The notes: generated by a model not told the origin, from the letters alone. 40,686 nucleotides of DNA from an uncultured Selenomonadales bacterium (GCA_937901445.1 CALDHY010000052.1:1-40686); one strand, 5' to 3'; positions 10,685 to 19,812 are shown, numbered from the stretch's first letter. Translations and numbers: made by a program.

Positions 10685-11452
10685 ATGGTAATTTATTTTT
10701 CGGCTACAGGCAATACTCAATACATTGCCGAGCAAATAGCCGCTGCCACAAATGATAAAGTTATTTCAATTCGGCAAGTTTTAAACGGCGGCGAAAAAAA
10801 TTTCACGCTTGCAGAAAATGAAAATTTAGGCGTGGTACTGCCGGTTTATTTCGGCGGCTTCCCTTCAATCGTCAAAGAATTTTTTGAACAAATTAAAATC
10901 AAAGTCGAAGGCAAAAACCACTACAGCTATTTTGTTGCAACGTGCGGCGGCGGCGCGGGCAATATTAATCTTGAGGCAGAAAAAACTTTGCAAAATTTCG
11001 GCTTGCAACTCGACGCGGAATTTGTAATTTTTATGGTTGACAACTGGACGCCGTTTTTTGATTTGAACGATAAAAAATATGTTGAACAGGCTGAAAGTAA
11101 AGTTGAACCAGCTTTGAAAGAAATTGTTGAAAAAATTTCACGTCAAGAAAAAATTAAAATCCCTGCAAGCATTTCAGCTGAAGAGGCAGAAAAACGTTAT
11201 GCAATTTATGAAAATCTGCGCGACACAAAAAATTTTACAGTCAATGAAAACTGCGTAGGTTGCGGCAAATGTGCGCGTCAATGCCCGCTGAAAGTTATTG
11301 AAATTCAAAACAAAAAGCCTGTCTGGGTAAAAGAAAAATGCACGCTTTGTCTCGGTTGCTTGCACGTTTGCCCCAAAAATGCAATTAATTTTAATAATCA
11401 AACTGAAGGGCGCGGGCAATATCACAATCCGCGTATCAAAAAAATTATTTAA
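10685..11452 (+). CDS. EFR1-type flavodoxin/ferredoxin fusion protein
   Basis: A 255-residue electron-transfer protein. Residues 1-165 are a flavodoxin-like domain with the FMN phosphate loop FSATGNT (residues 5-11) and the VLPVYFGGFP segment. The C-terminal part has two [4Fe-4S] motifs, CVGCGKCARQCP (about 190-201) and CTLCLGCLHVCP (about 219-230). This architecture matches the EFR1 (ferrodoxin) family of anaerobes, thought to move electrons between ferredoxin-type donors and flavin enzymes. It has a clear AGGAGAG site, and the aldo/keto reductase gene starts 12 bp later, so it may supply electrons in that operon. Substrate not known. Confidence 0.88.
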   Translation: MVIYFSATGNTQYIAEQIAAATNDKVISIRQVLNGGEKNFTLAENENLGVVLPVYFGGFPSIVKEFFEQIKIKVEGKNHYSYFVATCGGGAGNINLEAEKTLQNFGLQLDAEFVIFMVDNWTPFFDLNDKKYVEQAESKVEPALKEIVEKISRQEKIKIPASISAEEAEKRYAIYENLRDTKNFTVNENCVGCGKCARQCPLKVIEIQNKKPVWVKEKCTLCLGCLHVCPKNAINFNNQTEGRGQYHNPRIKKII

Positions 11453-11464
11453 GGCGGTGATTCT

Positions 11465-12598
11465 ATGGCAAATTTGGGATTCGGTTGGATGCGTCTGCCG
11501 TTGCTGTCTGAAAAGCAAACTGACATTGACCTTGAACAAGTAAAAAAAATGGTTGATGAATATTTGGCGGCGGGATTTAATTATTTCGATACTTCGTTTG
11601 TGTATCACGGCGGCGCAAGCGAAAACGCAATTAAAGAATGTTTAGTCAAGCGTTACGCCCGAGACAAATTCATTTTGACTTCAAAACTTCCAACTTTCGC
11701 AATTACCGAAGAAAACCAAGTCGAAGAAATTTTTAACAAACAACTTGAAAATTGCGGCGTCGAGTACTTCGATTATTTTTTGTTGCACAATATGAATATC
11801 ATTCGCTACGAAGGCGTTGTCACAAGTTGCAAAATGTTTGAGCATATGAAAAAGTGGAAGGACGCGGGCAAAATTAAACATATCGGCTTTTCTTTCCACG
11901 ATTCGGCGGACGTACTTGATAAAATTTTGACTGAACACCCGGAAGTTGAGGCAGTTCAAATTGTCGTGAATTACATTGACTGGGAAAGTTATTACATTCA
12001 GTCGAAAAAATGTTATGACACGATACGCAAGCACGGCAAAAAAGTTTTGATAATGGAGCCGGTTAAAGGCGGTACATTGGCTAAGGCTCCGGCTGAAGTC
12101 GAAAAAATTTTTAAAGCTGCCGCGCCCGAAAAATCCGTTGCAAGTTGGGCGATACGTTTTGCGGCAAGTCTTGAAGACGTTATCGCCGTAATTTCCGGTA
12201 TGTCAAACTTGGAGCAAGTCAAAGATAATCTTGCAACGATGAAAAATTTTGCGCCGCTTACCAATGACGAACAAAAAATTGTCGCGCAGGCAAACAAAAT
12301 TTATCGTGAAAGCGGACCGCTCAAAAAGGCAACTTTCGCAGAATACGAAAATATTAAACCTAAGGGAATTTCGGCGGCTGAAGTTTTGGAAACGTACAAT
12401 AATTCAATGATTCAACCTGTGCCGAATTTTTCTGCGGAGGCAAATTATTTTTCACTTGAAAAAGCTAAACATAAAATTAAAATGGACGCGCCCTGCTTTG
12501 ACGAAAAAATTATTTGCAACGGCGAAGATATTACAAAAATTGTTAAAGACGCCGAAAAATTTTTAACTGACGGAATGTTTTTCAAATACGAGGTGTAA
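11465..12598 (+). CDS. Aldo/keto reductase
   Basis: A 377-residue aldo/keto reductase. The (beta/alpha)8 domain fills about residues 1-280 with the catalytic tetrad visible: Asp in YFDTS, Tyr in VYHGG, Lys in TSKLP and His in LLHNM. An extra C-terminal helical region (about 280-377) resembles the tail of ferredoxin-like AKRs, but it lacks the CxxCxxC cluster motif, so no iron-sulfur centre is expected here. It would reduce aldehydes or ketones with NAD(P)H. Neighbours (EFR1, DJ-1, tautomerase) point to carbonyl or quinone detoxification, an inference. Confidence 0.87.
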   Translation: MANLGFGWMRLPLLSEKQTDIDLEQVKKMVDEYLAAGFNYFDTSFVYHGGASENAIKECLVKRYARDKFILTSKLPTFAITEENQVEEIFNKQLENCGVEYFDYFLLHNMNIIRYEGVVTSCKMFEHMKKWKDAGKIKHIGFSFHDSADVLDKILTEHPEVEAVQIVVNYIDWESYYIQSKKCYDTIRKHGKKVLIMEPVKGGTLAKAPAEVEKIFKAAAPEKSVASWAIRFAASLEDVIAVISGMSNLEQVKDNLATMKNFAPLTNDEQKIVAQANKIYRESGPLKKATFAEYENIKPKGISAAEVLETYNNSMIQPVPNFSAEANYFSLEKAKHKIKMDAPCFDEKIICNGEDITKIVKDAEKFLTDGMFFKYEV

Positions 12599-12600
12599 AT

Positions 12601-13275
12601 ATGAAAAAAATTTTGTGCGTGGTAACAAGCAACAATGTCAAAGGCAACACGGGTATTCCTACCGGTTTTTGGCTTAGTGAGCTTACGCACCCAATGGCAA
12701 AATTTGAGGCGGCAGGTTACGAAACTGTTTTGGCGTCGATTAAGGGCGGCAAACCTCCGATTGATGAAGGCAGTTTAGATTTTACCGACGCAATTAACAA
12801 AAAATTTTGGGAAGATCCAACTTTTCAGAAAAAATACGAAAACACTTTGAAACTTGATGAAGTCAACGCCAAAGACTACGCGGCAATATTTTTCGCAGGC
12901 GGTCACGGCGTAATGTGGGATTTTCCAGACAGCGCGGCGATTGACAAAGTTACTCGTGAAATTTACGAAAACGGCGGCGTAGTTTCGGCAGTTTGTCATG
13001 GTCCGGCGGCTCTCGTCAATGTCAAACTTAGCAACGGAAATTATTTAGTTTCCGGTAAAAATGTAACCGGCTTTACCAACGCCGAAGAAGACGAAGTACA
13101 AGGTACAAAAATTGTACCGTTTTTGCTTGCAGATAAACTCAACGAACACGGCGCAACTCATCACGCCGCCGCAAATTGGAGCGATAACGTTGTTGTTGAC
13201 GGGCGGCTTGTTACGGGGCAAAATCCCGCAAGCGCGGCTAGTGTCGGCGACGCTGTTATAAAAGTTTTAAGTTAA
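12601..13275 (+). CDS. DJ-1/PfpI (Hsp31-like) family protein
   Basis: A 224-residue class I glutamine-amidotransferase-like protein. The nucleophile elbow AVCHGPAAL carries the Cys (about residue 131) and His that define the family. FAGGHGVMWDF precedes it, and a Glu in GFWLSELTHP can polarise the Cys as in Hsp31/YajL relatives. Members act as glyoxalase III, protein deglycase or chaperone, and the length fits the Hsp31-like subgroup. It starts 2 bp after the reductase stop, inside the same operon, which fits a role against reactive carbonyls. Confidence 0.86.
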   Translation: MKKILCVVTSNNVKGNTGIPTGFWLSELTHPMAKFEAAGYETVLASIKGGKPPIDEGSLDFTDAINKKFWEDPTFQKKYENTLKLDEVNAKDYAAIFFAGGHGVMWDFPDSAAIDKVTREIYENGGVVSAVCHGPAALVNVKLSNGNYLVSGKNVTGFTNAEEDEVQGTKIVPFLLADKLNEHGATHHAAANWSDNVVVDGRLVTGQNPASAASVGDAVIKVLS

Positions 13276-13287
13276 GGAGGAATTTTT

Positions 13288-13488
13288 ATGCCGTTAATTT
13301 CAGTTGAAGCGGTTCACCCTACGCAGGAACAAAAAGAAAAACTTATTGCCGAGCTTACCAAAAAGGCAAGCGAAATTTTGGGCGTTGACGAAAAATTTTT
13401 CTACGTCCTTGTCAAAGAAAACGACCTTGATAATTGGGGCGTCGGCGGTAAAACTTTGAAACAATTTATGGCTGACAACAAAAAGTAA
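13288..13488 (+). CDS. 4-oxalocrotonate tautomerase-family protein
   Basis: A 66-residue tautomerase-superfamily monomer. Pro2 becomes the catalytic N-terminal proline after Met removal (MPLISVEAVHPT), and the rest follows the 4-OT fold (EQKEKLIAELTKKASEILGV, then a short strand). These enzymes shuttle protons between keto and enol forms of small acids. It has a strong AAGGAGG site and closes the EFR1-AKR-DJ-1 operon, just before a repeat-embedded terminator. Confidence 0.84.
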   Translation: MPLISVEAVHPTQEQKEKLIAELTKKASEILGVDEKFFYVLVKENDLDNWGVGGKTLKQFMADNKK

Positions 13489-13492
13489 TTTT

Positions 13493-13520
13493 TAGGCAGT
13501 AGGCAAAAGGCAAGAGGCAG
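13493..13520 (+). repeat. Four-unit heptamer repeat after the tautomerase gene
   Basis: TAGGCAG TAGGCAA AAGGCAA GAGGCAG: four contiguous 7-bp units starting 4 bp after the stop codon. The last unit forms the left arm of a terminator stem. Confidence 0.75.
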
Positions 13521-13545
13521 TAGAAATTTTTTCTATTGCCTTTTT
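13515..13545 (+). terminator. Terminator formed by the heptamer repeat
   Basis: AGGCAGTAGAA (13515-13525) pairs over 11 bp (one G-T) with TTCTATTGCCT (13531-13541), loop of 5, followed by a T run. The left arm is the last repeat unit plus flank. Confidence 0.7.
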
Positions 13546-13570
13546 AAATTTTATTAAGGAGCAAAATTTT

Positions 13571-14293
13571 ATGGAGAGTAAAATTAAAAAGCTGATTAAA
13601 TTGGAAAACAGCCCCGTTGCTGTGATTCAAGCTGACGAATTGCCGGAAAAAGTTTTACAGTTCAAGGCGGGCAAATGGGGCTGTGTAATTGCAATGCTTG
13701 CCGCTGCCGCAAATGGTAAAATCGCCGCCTTTTCAAACGAAACTGCAACTTGTACCGGCGGTCGCGCAGGGCTCGGCTTTGCAAAATATCCGCTCGGCTG
13801 GATTGAATATTTTTTGTCTTGCGGCAGTGAAAATGTTGAACGTTGCGAACATTACAAGAAAAATCCTGAAATTGCGCGGGCTTTTATCGAAAATATTTCA
13901 AACGCCGCCGTTGAAAAAATTGCTGCGCGAAAAAAATTTTTGTTATTCAAGCCGCTTGAAATTTTGGCAGAAAATGAAACGCCGGAAGTTATAATTTTTC
14001 TTGCAAACGCCGACCAAATTTCAGGGCTTGTAACACTTGCAAATTACGATTCGCCGCAAAATGACGCCGTAAAAATTTTATTCGGCGCGGGCTGTGCGCA
14101 AATTTTTTTGTACCCTGCAACCGACGAAAATTTCTGTTACGTAGGCTTGACGGATCCTTCAGCAAGAAAATTTATCGACAAAAATTTATTGGCGTTCAGT
14201 TTGTCTTACGAAAAATTTTTGCAACTTGAAAATTTAGCTGAAGAAAGTTTTTTAAATTATGAAGCGTGGCAAAAAATTTTTAACAGAATTTGA
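13571..14293 (+). CDS. DUF169 family protein
   Basis: A 240-residue cytoplasmic protein matching the DUF169 pattern as I know it: N-terminal SPVAVIQ, then KWGCVIAMLAAAANGKIAAF, CTGGRAGLGF and KNPEIARAFIENI. Conserved Cys residues (WGC, CTGG, SCG, GAGC, FCY) suggest a metal or redox role, but the family has no established reaction. AAGGAG precedes the ATG. It lies between the redox operon and a secreted esterase, the latter starting 13 bp after its stop. Confidence 0.72.
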   Translation: MESKIKKLIKLENSPVAVIQADELPEKVLQFKAGKWGCVIAMLAAAANGKIAAFSNETATCTGGRAGLGFAKYPLGWIEYFLSCGSENVERCEHYKKNPEIARAFIENISNAAVEKIAARKKFLLFKPLEILAENETPEVIIFLANADQISGLVTLANYDSPQNDAVKILFGAGCAQIFLYPATDENFCYVGLTDPSARKFIDKNLLAFSLSYEKFLQLENLAEESFLNYEAWQKIFNRI

Positions 14294-14306
14294 AAGGAGA
14301 ATTTTT

Positions 14307-15287
14307 ATGAACAAAAAAATTTTACAACTTTTGGCGGCAATTTTAGTACTGATAAATTTTTCAGCAGTAATTGCGGCTGAAGCGTGGACTTTGCCGGAAA
14401 CCGGCTTACAACTTGAAGGCGCGGCTAAACAAAATTACATTGCCGAAAAAATGAACGCGCTGTTTCACCCCGCGCCGGGTACAAAAATTACACCGCCGCA
14501 ATTTGAAGTTCCCGAAGGCTGGAATTTTGAAAAATTTAATCTTGACGGCTTACCGGTTGAAGTTTTGGAAAATCCCAACGCCAAAACTGAAAGAGTTGTT
14601 TTGCAACTTCACGGCGGCGGTTACGTTTTGCCGCTTAGAAACGGACACAGGAATTTGGGGATAATTCAAGGCGTGCTTGCAGACGCCGCGCAAGTTTATA
14701 TGATTGATTATCGAATTGCGCCTCAAAATACCTTCCCTGACGCGCTGAATGACGCTGTAAGGGCTTATCAATTCATCTTGAGTAAAAATATACCGGCAGA
14801 AAATATAATCGTTGTAGGCGATTCTGCGGGCGGTAATTTGGCTCTTGCACTTTCACTGTATCTGAAAGAAAATAATCTTCCGCAACCGAAATTAAATATT
14901 TTAGTATCGCCGTGGGCAGCTATGACTACGAATTTTCCTTCAAGAAAGTATAATGAAACCCGCGATTTAGTTTTGGGCAAAGGCACGGCACTTTTTGACG
15001 CCGTAAGAAAACCCGCGTATGCAAAGGGTTACAAGTTAAAAGACCCGCGCCTTTCGCCAATTTACGCAGATTTAAAAAATTTGCCGCCAATGCTTATTCA
15101 AGTCGGCGGCTACGAATTGCTTTTAGATGAATGTATTGAACTTGCCAAAAAGGCGGCGGCTGACAACGTGAAAGTTACTTTGACGATTTACCCGGAAATG
15201 CCGCACGATTTTGCTTTAATGTTGCCGGAATTGCAAGACAGCGTTGATTCATTCAAAGAAATTCAAGATTTTATTAATCAGCTTTAA
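14307..15287 (+). CDS. Secreted alpha/beta-hydrolase (HSL-type esterase)
   Basis: A 326-residue protein starting at the ATG at 14307 (AAGGAG upstream). A signal peptide (MNKKILQLLAAILVLINFSA, cleavage near VIAAEA) directs export. The hormone-sensitive-lipase signatures are complete: oxyanion HGGGY (about residue 101), nucleophile GDSAGG (about 171), the acid in LLLDE and catalytic His in MPHDF (about 299). It should hydrolyse short acyl or acetyl esters in the periplasm. The frame can be extended upstream into the DUF169 gene, but without a ribosome-binding site. Confidence 0.86.
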   Translation: MNKKILQLLAAILVLINFSAVIAAEAWTLPETGLQLEGAAKQNYIAEKMNALFHPAPGTKITPPQFEVPEGWNFEKFNLDGLPVEVLENPNAKTERVVLQLHGGGYVLPLRNGHRNLGIIQGVLADAAQVYMIDYRIAPQNTFPDALNDAVRAYQFILSKNIPAENIIVVGDSAGGNLALALSLYLKENNLPQPKLNILVSPWAAMTTNFPSRKYNETRDLVLGKGTALFDAVRKPAYAKGYKLKDPRLSPIYADLKNLPPMLIQVGGYELLLDECIELAKKAAADNVKVTLTIYPEMPHDFALMLPELQDSVDSFKEIQDFINQL

Positions 15288-15299
15288 AAATTCGACTTA

Positions 15300-15340
15300 T
15301 TGACATTTAAAAATTTTCGTGATAATATAGCCAATGTCAA
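15300..15340 (+). promoter_or_regulatory. clpB promoter with a flanking inverted repeat
   Basis: TTGACA (15300-15305), exactly 17 bp, then TAATAT (15323-15328). TTGACATT (15300-15307) is mirrored by AATGTCAA (15333-15340), so an 8-bp inverted repeat brackets the promoter and could be an operator. The bases after it, TGTCAAAAAGGCAAA, only loosely resemble a CtsR box. No CIRCE element is seen. Confidence 0.6.
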
Positions 15341-15373
15341 AAAGGCAAATCGAAAAAATTGGAGTTGATATAA

Positions 15374-17989
15374 ATGGCAAACGAAAAATTTACAACGAAG
15401 GCAATGCAAGCGATGCAAGCGGCTCAACAGTTGGCGGCAATGAAATATCATCAAGAATTTAATTCATTGCATTTGATGTTGGCATTGGCTAAAGAGCCGG
15501 AAGGTTTAATGTTGACGATTTTTACCGAATGTCAAACAGATTTACCAATGTTGAAAGTTAAGCTGGAGGCGGAATTAAATAAAATTCCTTCAGTCAAAGG
15601 GCAAGAGCGATTGTCAATGGGCGTCGATTTGGCTCGCGTAATTGGTAAAGCTAACGAATATTCAAAGTCAATGCACGACGAATACATAAGCACGGAGCAT
15701 TTACTTTTGGCGTTGGTTTCAGACGGCAGCGCGGAAGTTCAAGCTATAGCTAAAGAATTTAAATTGACGCCGGATAAAATTCGAGATTCTGTAAAGAAAA
15801 ATCGCCGCCAAAACGTAAATTCTGAAAATCCCGAAGAAGTTTATCAAGTTTTGGATAAATTCGGCAGGGATTTAACTCAAGCCGCTCGCGCAGGCAAACT
15901 TGACCCTGTTATCGGGCGTGATGAAGAAATTAGGCGTACGATTGAAATTTTAAGCCGTCGTACAAAAAATAATCCTGTTTTAATTGGCGAGCCGGGCGTC
16001 GGCAAAACTGCTATTGTTGAAGGATTGGCGCGGCGAATTGTAGCGGGCGATGTTCCCGAATCACTGAAAAATAAAACTTTGTACGCGTTGGATATGGGCG
16101 CGTTAATTGCCGGCGCAAAATTTAGAGGCGAATTTGAGGAACGTTTGAAAAGCGTACTTGCAGAAATTGTTAAATCTGACGGGCAAATTTTACTTTTTAT
16201 TGATGAAGTTCATACAGTTGTTGGCGCGGGAAAAGCTGAAGGCGCAATGGACGCGGGCAATTTGTTAAAGCCAATGATGGCGCGTGGCGAATTGCGCTGT
16301 ATCGGTGCAACAACTTTGAACGAATACAGAAAATATATTGAAAAAGATACTGCGCTTGAAAGACGTTTTCAGCCTGTTATGGTAGGCGAACCAACTGTTG
16401 AAGATACAATTACAATTTTGCGCGGCTTGAAAGAACGCTATGAAGTTCATCACGGCGTAAGAATCAGGGACGCGGCGTTGGTTGCGGCGGCAACACTTTC
16501 TGACAGATATATTTCTGACAGATTTTTACCGGACAAGGCAATAGATTTGGTTGATGAAGCGGCGGCGAAACTCCGTACCGAAATAGAATCACTTCCCGCG
16601 CCTATCGACGAAACGCGCCGAAAAATTATGCAGTTTGAAATTGAAGTGCAAGCACTCAAAAAAGAAACTGACGCCGCGTCTAAAGAAAAATTAAATTCTA
16701 TCACGGCTGAAATTGAAAAATTGCAAGCTGAAGAAAAAGTCCTGCGCGACAAATGGGAAGCTGAAAAACAATCAATCCTGCGCGTACGTGCGATTAAAAA
16801 GGAAATTGACGACGTTAATAACGAAATGGCGGCGGCTGAACGTGCCTATGATTTACAAAAACTTTCTGAATTGAAATACGGCAAACTTCCCGAACTTATG
16901 AAAACTTTGCAAAATGTTGAAAAAGAAATTGCCGAGCATAACAAGGGCGAGCGCCTTTTGAAAGAAGAAGTCGGCGAAGAAGATATTGCAAAAGTTGTAA
17001 GCCGCTGGACGGGCATCCCAATTACCAAAATGATGACGGGCGAACGTGAAAAACTTTTACACCTTGAAGACACTTTACATCAGCGCGTTGTCGGGCAAGA
17101 TGAAGCCGTTAAAGTTGTAAGCGAAGCAATTTTACGCGCTCGCGCAGGTATCAAAGACCCTAACCGCCCAATAGGTTCATTTATCTTTTTGGGACCTACC
17201 GGCGTAGGTAAAACCGAACTTGCAAAAACTTTGGCAGAGGCACTTTTTGACGATGAACGCAGTATGATTCGCGTTGATATGTCGGAATTCATGGAAAAAC
17301 ATACTGTTGCAAGATTAATCGGCGCGCCTCCCGGTTATGTTGGTTACGAAGAAGGCGGGCAACTTACGGAGGCTGTACGCCGCCGCCCTTACAGCGTAAT
17401 TTTGCTTGACGAAATTGAAAAAGCGCATCACGACGTTTTCAACGTACTTTTGCAAATTCTTGACGACGGCAGATTGACTGACGGCAAAGGGCGCGTTGTC
17501 AACTTCAAAAATACCGTTATCATTATGACAAGCAATTTGGGTTCTCAAGAAATTTTACAGCGGGCGAAAATCGGTTTTATTACCAACAAAGATTTTCAAG
17601 AGGCTGAAACTGTTATTAAAGATATGCTGAAAAATTATTTCCGCCCCGAATTTCTTAACCGCGTCGATGATATTGTTGTATTTAAATCTTTGGCTAAGGA
17701 ACAAGTTAAAGCTATTGCCGAAATTTTGTTGAAAAATTTAAATGCACGCCTTGAAAAGCAAACGAATATTACTTTGACGTGGACAGATAAAGCGGTTGAG
17801 GCGTTGGCGTCGAAAGGCTTTGATCCGAATTTTGGAGCGCGTCCACTTCGCCGCCTTTTAACTCATACTGTCGAAACTGAACTTAGCAAAAAAATTATCG
17901 CCGCTGAAATTAAAGACGGCGATACAGTCGAATTGGATTTTGACGGCAAGAATTTTACCTTTGCCCCAAAAATTTCTCTTGAAAAATAA
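15374..17989 (+). CDS. clpB: ATP-dependent disaggregase ClpB
   Basis: An 871-residue Hsp100 chaperone that pulls polypeptides out of aggregates together with DnaK. Domains in order: Clp_N repeats (about 1-150), first AAA+ domain with Walker A GEPGVGKT (about residue 204) and Walker B LLFIDEVH, a long middle coiled coil (about 410-530, rich in E/K) that is diagnostic for ClpB rather than ClpA or ClpC, a second AAA+ domain with GPTGVGKT (about 606) and VILLDEIEK, and the C-terminal D2-small domain. There is no ClpP-binding IGF loop. Single-gene unit with its own promoter and terminator. Family-standard length, no defect seen. Confidence 0.96.
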   Translation: MANEKFTTKAMQAMQAAQQLAAMKYHQEFNSLHLMLALAKEPEGLMLTIFTECQTDLPMLKVKLEAELNKIPSVKGQERLSMGVDLARVIGKANEYSKSMHDEYISTEHLLLALVSDGSAEVQAIAKEFKLTPDKIRDSVKKNRRQNVNSENPEEVYQVLDKFGRDLTQAARAGKLDPVIGRDEEIRRTIEILSRRTKNNPVLIGEPGVGKTAIVEGLARRIVAGDVPESLKNKTLYALDMGALIAGAKFRGEFEERLKSVLAEIVKSDGQILLFIDEVHTVVGAGKAEGAMDAGNLLKPMMARGELRCIGATTLNEYRKYIEKDTALERRFQPVMVGEPTVEDTITILRGLKERYEVHHGVRIRDAALVAAATLSDRYISDRFLPDKAIDLVDEAAAKLRTEIESLPAPIDETRRKIMQFEIEVQALKKETDAASKEKLNSITAEIEKLQAEEKVLRDKWEAEKQSILRVRAIKKEIDDVNNEMAAAERAYDLQKLSELKYGKLPELMKTLQNVEKEIAEHNKGERLLKEEVGEEDIAKVVSRWTGIPITKMMTGEREKLLHLEDTLHQRVVGQDEAVKVVSEAILRARAGIKDPNRPIGSFIFLGPTGVGKTELAKTLAEALFDDERSMIRVDMSEFMEKHTVARLIGAPPGYVGYEEGGQLTEAVRRRPYSVILLDEIEKAHHDVFNVLLQILDDGRLTDGKGRVVNFKNTVIIMTSNLGSQEILQRAKIGFITNKDFQEAETVIKDMLKNYFRPEFLNRVDDIVVFKSLAKEQVKAIAEILLKNLNARLEKQTNITLTWTDKAVEALASKGFDPNFGARPLRRLLTHTVETELSKKIIAAEIKDGDTVELDFDGKNFTFAPKISLEK

Positions 17990-18012
17990 TCTGTAAACGA
18001 TTTTAATTTTCT

Positions 18013-18037
18013 TCCCTGCGCGAGCGGGGATTTTTTT
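18013..18037 (+). terminator. clpB terminator
   Basis: TCCCTGC (18013-18019), GCGA tetraloop, GCGGGGA (18024-18030), then seven T. It begins 24 bp after the clpB stop. The loop side contains one copy of the repeated octamer CTGCGCGA. Confidence 0.9.
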
Positions 18038-18130
18038 ATTTATTAAAATTCAATTAAAAATTATTGACAGAGCAAAAATTTTTTTATTTCGGCAATTACT
18101 TTTGTTTCTATTGCAGATGCAAGCACAACT

Positions 18131-18397
18131 TTGCTGTATGCAAATTCTTCAGAGTACAGAGCCGGAATCATTACCGGCAAAAGTTCATCTGTCAGAGTGG
18201 ATTTTGAAAATACGGGCAATGCTACTGTAACAATTAAAATAGGACATTCTATGCCTCTACCTCTTAAACCCGGCGAATCTACCTATTATTCTCCATTAGA
18301 CGACAATTCAACTTATTATCTCAGTTTAAGTTCCAGCGGTCGAAATGTACCTGTGAGAGTTTACGTAAGCAACGGCTACATTGAGCGCGGTTGGTAA
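18131..18397 (+). CDS. Small secreted-type protein of unknown function, start unclear
   Basis: An open frame of 88 codons from TTG 18131 (Ser/Tyr-rich, alternating strand-like pattern, ends IERGW). In the same frame upstream the bases read KNFFISAITFVSIADAS, which looks like a signal-peptide core and cleavage site, but a stop precedes it and no ATG, GTG or TTG is available. Either the gene lost its start by mutation, or an unusual start is used. It is followed by a strong terminator, which favours a real or recently real gene. No family recognised. Confidence 0.45.
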   Translation: MLYANSSEYRAGIITGKSSSVRVDFENTGNATVTIKIGHSMPLPLKPGESTYYSPLDDNSTYYLSLSSSGRNVPVRVYVSNGYIERGW

Positions 18398-18420
18398 AAC
18401 TTTTGCGCAACAAAAAAAAT

Positions 18421-18447
18421 AACCGCTCCAAAAACGGGGCGGTTTTT
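18421..18447. terminator. Bidirectional terminator
   Basis: AACCGCTCC (18421-18429) pairs over 9 bp (one T-G) with GGGGCGGTT (18436-18444). T follows on the plus strand and eight T on the minus strand (18412-18419 read in reverse), so it can end both the small plus-strand gene and clpX. Confidence 0.85.
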
Positions 18448-18473
18448 AGTTTGCAGAAATTTTATAACTTAAA

Positions 18474-19775
18474 TCAGGCGGGTTGATTTTCTTCCTCAAG
18501 GTAAATAATTTTAGGTTCCGCGCCGTTATTAATACATTCTTCAGTAACAATGACTTTGCGCGGCGCGTCAGATTTTGGAATATCAAACATAACGTCAAGC
18601 ATTGTATCTTCAATAATTCCCTTGAGTGAACGCGCGCCGGTTTTACGTTCAATGGCTTTTTTCGCAACGGCTAAAAGTGCCGCCTCTTCAAATTCAAGTT
18701 GAACGTTATCCATCGCCAAAAGTTTTTGATATTGTTTGACGGGAGCGTTTTTCGGTTCGGTTAAAATTCTTAACAGTGAATGTTCATCCAAAGTTTCAAG
18801 CGTACAAATTACCGGCAGGCGTCCGATAATTTCAGGGATAATCCCGTACTTCATTAAATCTTCAGGGCGCACTTGGTGAATCAGTTCATTAAATTTTTCG
18901 TCAGAATCTTCTTTAGGCGGAATATCGACGCCAAAACCTAAGCTTGATTCGCCTTTTCTGATACGTTTTGCAACGATTTTATCAATACCGACAAACGCGC
19001 CGCCTACGATAAATAAAATATTGCGCGTGTCAACTTTGATAGTTGGAGCTTCAGGGTGTTTGCGTTGCCCGCGTGCAGTAAATTCTACAACGCTGCCTTC
19101 CAACATTTTCAAAAGTCCCTGCTGTACGCCTTCATGTCCGGGATCTGCTGTGATTGAATTATTTTCGCCGGACTTACGCGCTATTTTGTCGAACTCGTCA
19201 AGGTAAATAATCCCGTGTTCAGTTTTTTCAATATCCTGCCCTGCCGCGTAATATAAATTTCTTACGGCAACTTCAACATCTGCGCCGACAAATCCCGCCT
19301 CCGTCAAGCTTGAGGCGTCAGTTACGGCAAAAGGAATATCCAACAATTTTGAAAGATGACTTAAAAGCGCAGTTTTGCCGCAGCCGGTCGGTCCCAAAAT
19401 AATAACGTTAGACTTGTCAATTTCTTCATCAGTACCGGCGTTATCAAGTCCGTACTTCATGCGCTTGTAGTGATTGTACACGGCAACCGAAAGAATTTTT
19501 TTGGCGCGTTCCTGTTTAATAATAAATTTGTCAAGGTATTCTTTGATAACGTGCGGTTTATTCTTTTCCAAAAGTTCACCGAGCGTATCTGCGAAAGTCC
19601 TTTTTGAGGAAAACATTTTAGATTTTTCGTCTTCTTCAATAAAGTGATAAAGTTGCTTGATACAGTGTTTGCAAACGCCAAAACCGGTATTGGGGTCCCA
19701 AATTGGCGCGTCAGCTTGACTTTGAACTTTGACGCGGCGTCCACATAAACTGCAACGAAAACTTCCTAATTCCAT
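18474..19775 (-). CDS. clpX: ClpX-like AAA+ unfoldase, divergent
   Basis: A 433-residue ClpX-type unfoldase. Zinc-binding N-domain cysteines are at residues 8, 11, 35 and 38, with a longer loop than standard ClpX. Walker A is GPTGCGKT (128-135), the pore loop GFVG (161-164) stands where ClpX has GYVG, Walker B is YLDEFDK (Asp193, Glu194), and the C-terminal part has IIPEIIGRLPVI and GARSLKGIIED. LGFGVD may serve as the ClpP-docking IGF-type loop. These changes are consistent and not disabling, so it is probably an active paralogue or a lineage-specific ClpX. No clpP or tig gene is adjacent, unlike most genomes. The start has AGGAG about 10 bp upstream. Confidence 0.85.
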   Translation of the reverse strand: MELGSFRCSLCGRRVKVQSQADAPIWDPNTGFGVCKHCIKQLYHFIEEDEKSKMFSSKRTFADTLGELLEKNKPHVIKEYLDKFIIKQERAKKILSVAVYNHYKRMKYGLDNAGTDEEIDKSNVIILGPTGCGKTALLSHLSKLLDIPFAVTDASSLTEAGFVGADVEVAVRNLYYAAGQDIEKTEHGIIYLDEFDKIARKSGENNSITADPGHEGVQQGLLKMLEGSVVEFTARGQRKHPEAPTIKVDTRNILFIVGGAFVGIDKIVAKRIRKGESSLGFGVDIPPKEDSDEKFNELIHQVRPEDLMKYGIIPEIIGRLPVICTLETLDEHSLLRILTEPKNAPVKQYQKLLAMDNVQLEFEEAALLAVAKKAIERKTGARSLKGIIEDTMLDVMFDIPKSDAPRKVIVTEECINNGAEPKIIYLEEENQPA

Positions 19776-19812
19776 TTATTTTTAACTCCTTTAAATTTTC
19801 CAATAAAAAATC

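Noticed and set aside
15341..15373. CtsR operator before clpB
   Set aside because: Only one and a half of the two heptads match (TGTCAAA, then GGCAAAT), which is too degenerate to call.
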